From: Saprospiraceae bacterium | GTDB lineage: Bacteria; Bacteroidota; Bacteroidia; Chitinophagales; Saprospiraceae | DNA: 9,603 bases | Reading direction: 5' to 3' | NCBI GenBank assembly: GCA_020852155.1 | Contig: JADZBJ010000299.1 | Coordinates: forward strand, 1 to 9,603 | The notes under the pieces: generated by a model | Databases searched by the model: none | What the model was told of the DNA's origin: nothing | Seen by the model: only the letters and a program-made list of their open reading frames with translations | Made by a program: the position numbers and the translations under genes | Shown: positions 6,087-9,603 of the stretch, one piece after another | How the letters are laid out: each line of letters opens with the position of its first letter | How positions within the stretch are numbered: the stretch's first letter is position 1

Positions 6087-8090
6087 ATGATTCATTCCTT
6101 CTTGAAATACCAAAAAAATCCGTCCAATATATGGCGTTATTGGCTGATGGTGTTCAGCCCTGTATGGATAACCGTGCACGCTCAACAGCCCTTCACCTGT
6201 GAGGATCAGTTTTTCCTGACACTGAGCACGCACCCGCCGTCATTGAATGAGGTGCTGATTAACCCGCAAACACTGGCGACAACGTTTGTCAGCATCAACA
6301 ACAACCTGAGTTTGAATGTCAACGCCGCAGGTTTTCGTTCGACAGACAATTTTATTTATTGCATCGAACCAGACCAGCGTTTGTTGGTGCGCCTGGATGC
6401 CAATGGTTCGGCGCAAGTGTTGGCCAATCTGCCCCTGAACCCTTCACATGCCTACTTTGCCGGCGACATTACGCCCGACGGCCGCTACCTGATTCTGATT
6501 GGAACGGCGGTGTTGAATACCGGCCAAATCCTGGCCGCTGATTTGGTCAGGGTTGATCTGGAAGACCCGAATTACAGCGTAACCATCAAACCCATCGGCA
6601 CGCCTGCGGTCATCTTTGATATTGCTTTCCACCCGGTGACTGATGTTTTGTACGGTTATGATTCTTCCAACCGGCGTTTGGTGCAGATCAACCCGAATAC
6701 AGGGCAAATTTCTTACCCTTATCCGCCATCTGGCGGGCCTTATGCTACGGGCAGTTTGTTTTTTGATGCGTACGGCAACCTGTTTGCCTATGGCAGTCCG
6801 ACCATGATGGGCGAACAAAACAGTTTTTATGAACTGGATACCGGATCGGGCGCTGCCAGATTAGTCACAACCGGCGATGTAGCAGAAGCGTCTGATGGAT
6901 GTTCCTGTCCTTATACCATCGAATTGAGTAAAAGTGTTTCACCCAGGTCGTCGCTGGCTTGCAGTGAGGTGGATTACACGTTTAAAATTGTCAATACCAC
7001 CGACCGAACACAAATGGACATTGTGTTGCAAGACCAGTTGCCCCCCGGTTTTTCGTATGTTTCTGTTGTGTCAAACCCTTTGGGCGGCACAGTAGCCAGC
7101 CTGCCCGGCGATGCTGTTTTTCGACTGGAAAACATTGACCTGCCTGAAGGTATATTCGAGGTCGTGGTTCGGGTAAATACAGGTAATGTACCGGCTGGAA
7201 CATATAGAAACCAGGCGGTTCTGTCCAATTTGCCCGTTGCGTTGGGTAATGACCGTCATTCAGACGACCCGATTACACTGATTCTCGACGACAGCACTTC
7301 ATTGCAAATCGTCGCTCAACCCTTTGATACGGTTTTCAAGGAATTAGCCCTTTGCGAGGGTGTAACCAACCTCAGCCTGGATGGTCAGAGCCTGGCCAAT
7401 CTGATTCCTGGTCAGGTCAATTACTTATGGCAAAATGGCGCGACAACCTCCAGCATTGCCATCACGCAGCCGGGCATGTATGAACTCAAACTGTTGGCCG
7501 GATGCGATACTGCCTGGGTGTTTTACGATGTGGAATACTCGGCGATCAGTGCTGATATTACCACTCAAGATCAAACCATTGCCTTGGGTGACAGCCTGTT
7601 TTTGACCACCATTTACGAAAATACAAACGACCCGATCACTTTCAACTGGCGCGATGAGCAGGGGAATTCCCTGGCTTGTCCGACCTGTCCGGACACCTGG
7701 GCACGGCCGTTCAATGATATTGTGTATTTGCTGGAGGCTAAAAATGCGTTGGGCTGTACAGCCTACGATTCAGTGCGCATTTCACTGGAAAAAACTCGAA
7801 AACTGTATTTTCCGAATGTTTTCAAACCAGGTACGCCCAATTATGAAAATGCCTGGTTTTATGGTTCCGGCGATCAATATGCCAACCTGACCGTATTCTC
7901 CATTTACTCGCGGTGGGGGGAATTGCTCTATGAAGCCCGCAACATTAGCCTGAATGATGTACGCGCCGGATGGGATGGTACTACGCGTGGCCGCGATGCC
8001 TTGCCTGGCGTTTATGTCTGGATGGCCAAAGTAAAATGGTTAGACGGCCTCGAACAGGTGTTCGCCGGTGATGTCACCCTGATTCGATAG
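6087..8090 (+). CDS. Secreted cell-surface protein with DUF11 domain and type B T9SS sorting domain
   Basis: The 667-residue protein opens with a long signal peptide (basic residues K8, K10, R17, hydrophobic core, cleavage likely after VHA near residue 32). Residues about 35-270 contain repeated short strands (NFIYCIEPDQRLLVRLD, VLYGYDSSNRRLVQINPNTG, NSFYELDTGSG) that look like a beta-propeller of the DUF6923 kind. Residues about 275-400 are a DUF11-like immunoglobulin fold (SKSVSP, LPPGFSYV, NQAVLS). Residues about 400-570 hold Ig/PKD-like material with the CPTCP motif usual just before the sorting domain. Residues 572-667 are a CHU_C domain (YFPNVFKPG, IYSRWGELLYE, WDGT, PGVYVW, final GDVTLIR). 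CHU_C domains direct proteins through the type IX system to the cell surface or medium. No enzyme domain is visible, so the role is probably structural or adhesive. It is transcribed divergently from the GH53 gene; no clear promoter or link to galactan use was found. Confidence 0.88.
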   Translation: MIHSFLKYQKNPSNIWRYWLMVFSPVWITVHAQQPFTCEDQFFLTLSTHPPSLNEVLINPQTLATTFVSINNNLSLNVNAAGFRSTDNFIYCIEPDQRLLVRLDANGSAQVLANLPLNPSHAYFAGDITPDGRYLILIGTAVLNTGQILAADLVRVDLEDPNYSVTIKPIGTPAVIFDIAFHPVTDVLYGYDSSNRRLVQINPNTGQISYPYPPSGGPYATGSLFFDAYGNLFAYGSPTMMGEQNSFYELDTGSGAARLVTTGDVAEASDGCSCPYTIELSKSVSPRSSLACSEVDYTFKIVNTTDRTQMDIVLQDQLPPGFSYVSVVSNPLGGTVASLPGDAVFRLENIDLPEGIFEVVVRVNTGNVPAGTYRNQAVLSNLPVALGNDRHSDDPITLILDDSTSLQIVAQPFDTVFKELALCEGVTNLSLDGQSLANLIPGQVNYLWQNGATTSSIAITQPGMYELKLLAGCDTAWVFYDVEYSAISADITTQDQTIALGDSLFLTTIYENTNDPITFNWRDEQGNSLACPTCPDTWARPFNDIVYLLEAKNALGCTAYDSVRISLEKTRKLYFPNVFKPGTPNYENAWFYGSGDQYANLTVFSIYSRWGELLYEARNISLNDVRAGWDGTTRGRDALPGVYVWMAKVKWLDGLEQVFAGDVTLIR

Positions 8091-8124
8091 TTAGAGAGGC
8101 AACAGCATGGAAATTGCCAAAAAA

Positions 8125-8204
8125 GATTAACCGCTAATGACGCAAAAAACGCAAAATTTTGAAAATCAATAATTTAGCGTTTTTTGCGTCATTAGCGGTT
8201 AATC
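8125..8204. repeat. 28-bp perfect inverted repeat (long hairpin) between convergent genes
   Basis: The arm at 8125-8152 (starting GATTAACCGCTAATGACGC) is the exact reverse complement of 8177-8204. After one mismatch the stem continues for five more pairs (8154-8158 with 8171-8175), leaving a 12-base loop. CGC recurs every 9 bases in the arm (8132, 8141, 8150). Six A residues flank the left arm (8119-8124) and six lie just past the right arm (8207-8212). On the minus strand the hairpin is followed by TTTTTT, so it can end transcription of the TolC-family gene. The length and the regular CGC spacing look more like a dispersed intergenic repeat, or a small non-autonomous element, than a simple terminator. 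Confidence 0.8.
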
Positions 8205-8231
8205 ATAAAAAAGCCTTGCTCGCGAGCAGGG
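8205..8231 (-). terminator. Rho-independent terminator of the TolC-family gene
   Basis: Read on the minus strand the sequence is CCCTGCTCGCGAGCAAGG followed by C and six T. The core TGCTCGCGAGCA (8217-8228) is a perfect 12-bp palindrome and the outer CC/GG pairs extend it across one mismatch. It lies about 40 bases after the stop codon at 8270, where a terminator for that gene is expected. The long hairpin next to it would be a second stop signal. On the plus strand the same stem is not followed by T residues. Confidence 0.6.
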
Positions 8232-8269
8232 TGGGGGACTATGTATTACGAATTTCGAAGATTCACAAT

Positions 8270-9603
8270 CTACCAACTTCCGGCCGACCAGATCAGACCA
8301 GCCATTGCTTTGCGGTATTCACCTTCCAGTTTGATGTACTTGATTTGGGCATCAAGCCAGCGTTGTTCGCGGGTGTTGACCAGAAAAACCGAACTTTCAC
8401 CATTCCTGAAGCGCTCCATTTCAAAATCCAGCAGTTGACGGTAATTGTTGGTCATATCCCGATACAGGGCTGTCTGCGTGGCGAGCGTTTTCGCATCATT
8501 GGCATATTGCCGAAGTTTTGCCTCGATTTCCTGTTTTTTTTGCGTCAGCAAGAGTTCGTATTGAATCTGCTTGAGCCGGTTGGCCTCTACATCGCCACGG
8601 GCTTTTCTGTTGAGCAACGGATAACTGAAATGAATGCCGATTTTGGCGTCTCGCGCCAATATGCCAGGGGTCTTGTCTGTAACCGGTGTAGCATAAAACT
8701 GCCAGCCTGAACCCAACAGGTAATATTCCAGATCGAGTTCGGGTTTCAGTTTTTCCCTTTTTAAACGCCTGTCCACGTCCAACTGCCTCAGCATCATGTT
8801 GTACAAACCCGCTTGTGGGTGGGCCGCTACCGTGGATTGAAGATTGGTCATCAGGCTGTCTGCCAGTCCACTGGCCGGCGAGAGTGATTGTTGAAGATTT
8901 TCGGCAGTCTCAGTGGTCGTGTCGACGGGCAGGTTATTGGTTGTCCAGCGAAAGTTGCCGAGTTCCTGACTGGCCATTTGCCTGGCATTGGCAGCAAAAT
9001 TCAGGTCCAGCGTACGGTTTTGCCATTGAATGAAACTTTCCATAGTATCCATCGCCGAGCGTTCGCCTTGCCGGAAACTTTCACGAATAGCCGCATGTCT
9101 TTGCCGGGCCTGTTCAAGGGCTTCCTGATGCACGCGATACTGGTTGTCGGCCACTGCCCATGACCAGTAGGCTTTGGCGGCGTCAAGCACCAGATTGGAC
9201 AGCGCCAACTGGCGGCGCATGTTGCCTTCGAGCAGGCCAATGCGCGCTTGTGCGAGGTCGGCCCGCCGCTGATCCATGAGCAAACCTTGTCCCAGCGACC
9301 ATCTGATACCCAATGACGCCTGACCTTGGTCGGGTAACGTGTTTTCAGGATCGAGAAAATCGCCGGATGCCAGTTGGTAACCTGATTTTAATTCAAGCCC
9401 CAGCCAAATGGGCCATTTCACGCCGGTTTCGGTGTGCTGGAAATAGGTTTTGTTGTTGAATTTTTTTTGCGTGTAATCCGCATAAGTTTTGGGGTCAAAT
9501 CCACCTTTGGCGCGCAACAGCGCGTCCTCGGCAAAAGAGGCAGTCAGGTTGGCCTCCTGCAGCAAGGGGTGAAAACGACGGACAGTTGTGCGGAAATCCT
9601 GCC
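8270..9603 (-). CDS. TolC-family outer-membrane efflux protein (5' end missing)
   Basis: 443 residues are visible, ending at the TAG at 8272-8270; the frame is open to the right edge, so the start codon and signal peptide are outside. A TTG at 9565 is in frame but is not the real start: upstream codons continue the family pattern (RRFHPLL, then QEANLTASFAEDALLRAKGGFDP-like helix). TolC proteins are trimeric outer-membrane channels that work with an inner-membrane pump and a periplasmic adaptor. Supporting signs are two halves of long alanine/glutamine-rich helices (about 110-200 and 340-440), beta-strand segments between them (ELKSGYQLASGDF; IGIHFSYPLLNRKARGDVE), and the terminal region with FRNGESSVFLVNTREQRW and KYIKLEGEYRKAMAGL. 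The missing part is probably some 30-60 residues. Partner genes would lie to the right, so export substrate cannot be judged. Two terminator-like hairpins lie directly downstream. Confidence 0.88.
   Translation of the reverse strand, partial: QDFRTTVRRFHPLLQEANLTASFAEDALLRAKGGFDPKTYADYTQKKFNNKTYFQHTETGVKWPIWLGLELKSGYQLASGDFLDPENTLPDQGQASLGIRWSLGQGLLMDQRRADLAQARIGLLEGNMRRQLALSNLVLDAAKAYWSWAVADNQYRVHQEALEQARQRHAAIRESFRQGERSAMDTMESFIQWQNRTLDLNFAANARQMASQELGNFRWTTNNLPVDTTTETAENLQQSLSPASGLADSLMTNLQSTVAAHPQAGLYNMMLRQLDVDRRLKREKLKPELDLEYYLLGSGWQFYATPVTDKTPGILARDAKIGIHFSYPLLNRKARGDVEANRLKQIQYELLLTQKKQEIEAKLRQYANDAKTLATQTALYRDMTNNYRQLLDFEMERFRNGESSVFLVNTREQRWLDAQIKYIKLEGEYRKAMAGLIWSAGSW

Noticed and set aside
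8125..8204. CRISPR or integron-type recombination site
   Set aside because: There is one inverted pair only, no repeated spacer units, and no integrase, cas or cassette-like genes nearby.
8159..8710. A 183-codon plus-strand open frame starting in the hairpin repeat
   Set aside because: It overlaps the antisense of the TolC-family gene, begins in the hairpin loop and shows no domain.
9563..9565. TTG at 9565 as the start of the TolC-family protein
   Set aside because: The frame stays open upstream to the window edge and encodes the conserved HPLL segment; a signal peptide is still missing, so the start is outside.

Overview
The window looks like chromosome from a member of the Bacteroidota, probably a Saprospiria-type environmental bacterium. 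The signs are a protein with a type B C-terminal sorting domain of the type IX secretion system (CHU_C family), a lipoprotein built from PKD modules, a membrane-spanning propeller/Y_Y_Y/helix-turn-helix regulator, no clear Shine-Dalgarno sequences, and matches to the TAnnTTTG -7 promoter element of this phylum. The placement below phylum level is inferred from gene style only.

Layout, left to right: (1) 1-1581, minus strand: a PKD-domain lipoprotein whose 3' end lies beyond the left edge; it carries two diverged copies of a PKD + ligand-binding-like module. (2) 1582-1808: a divergent control region with a 13-bp palindrome, a pair of 9-bp direct repeats 11 bp apart and inverted repeats. (3) 1809-4682, plus: a one-component, membrane-anchored transcription regulator with a periplasmic sensor. 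(4) 4683-4748: a short convergent gap with two small hairpins. (5) 4749-5906, minus: a lipoprotein endo-beta-1,4-galactanase of family GH53. (6) 5907-6086: a divergent gap with a promoter candidate for the galactanase. (7) 6087-8090, plus: a secreted cell-surface protein with a propeller-like N-terminal domain, a DUF11 domain and a type IX sorting domain. (8) 8091-8269: a convergent gap holding a 28-bp perfect hairpin repeat and a terminator. (9) 8270-9603, minus: a TolC-family outer-membrane protein whose 5' end lies beyond the right edge.

Genes 1, 3 and 5 read as one edge of a polysaccharide utilisation locus for a beta-1,4-galactan (pectic arabinogalactan type I). The surface lipoprotein would hold the glycan, the galactanase would cut it, and the sensor would detect released oligosaccharides in the periplasm and act on the divergent promoter beside it. 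No SusC/SusD pair lies in the window; if present it should be beyond the left edge. The surface protein and the TolC gene have no visible functional tie to this set. Every large open frame is explained by a known family; the least explained parts are the regulatory DNA between 1582 and 1808, the hairpin repeat at 8125-8204 and the C-terminal module of the PKD lipoprotein.
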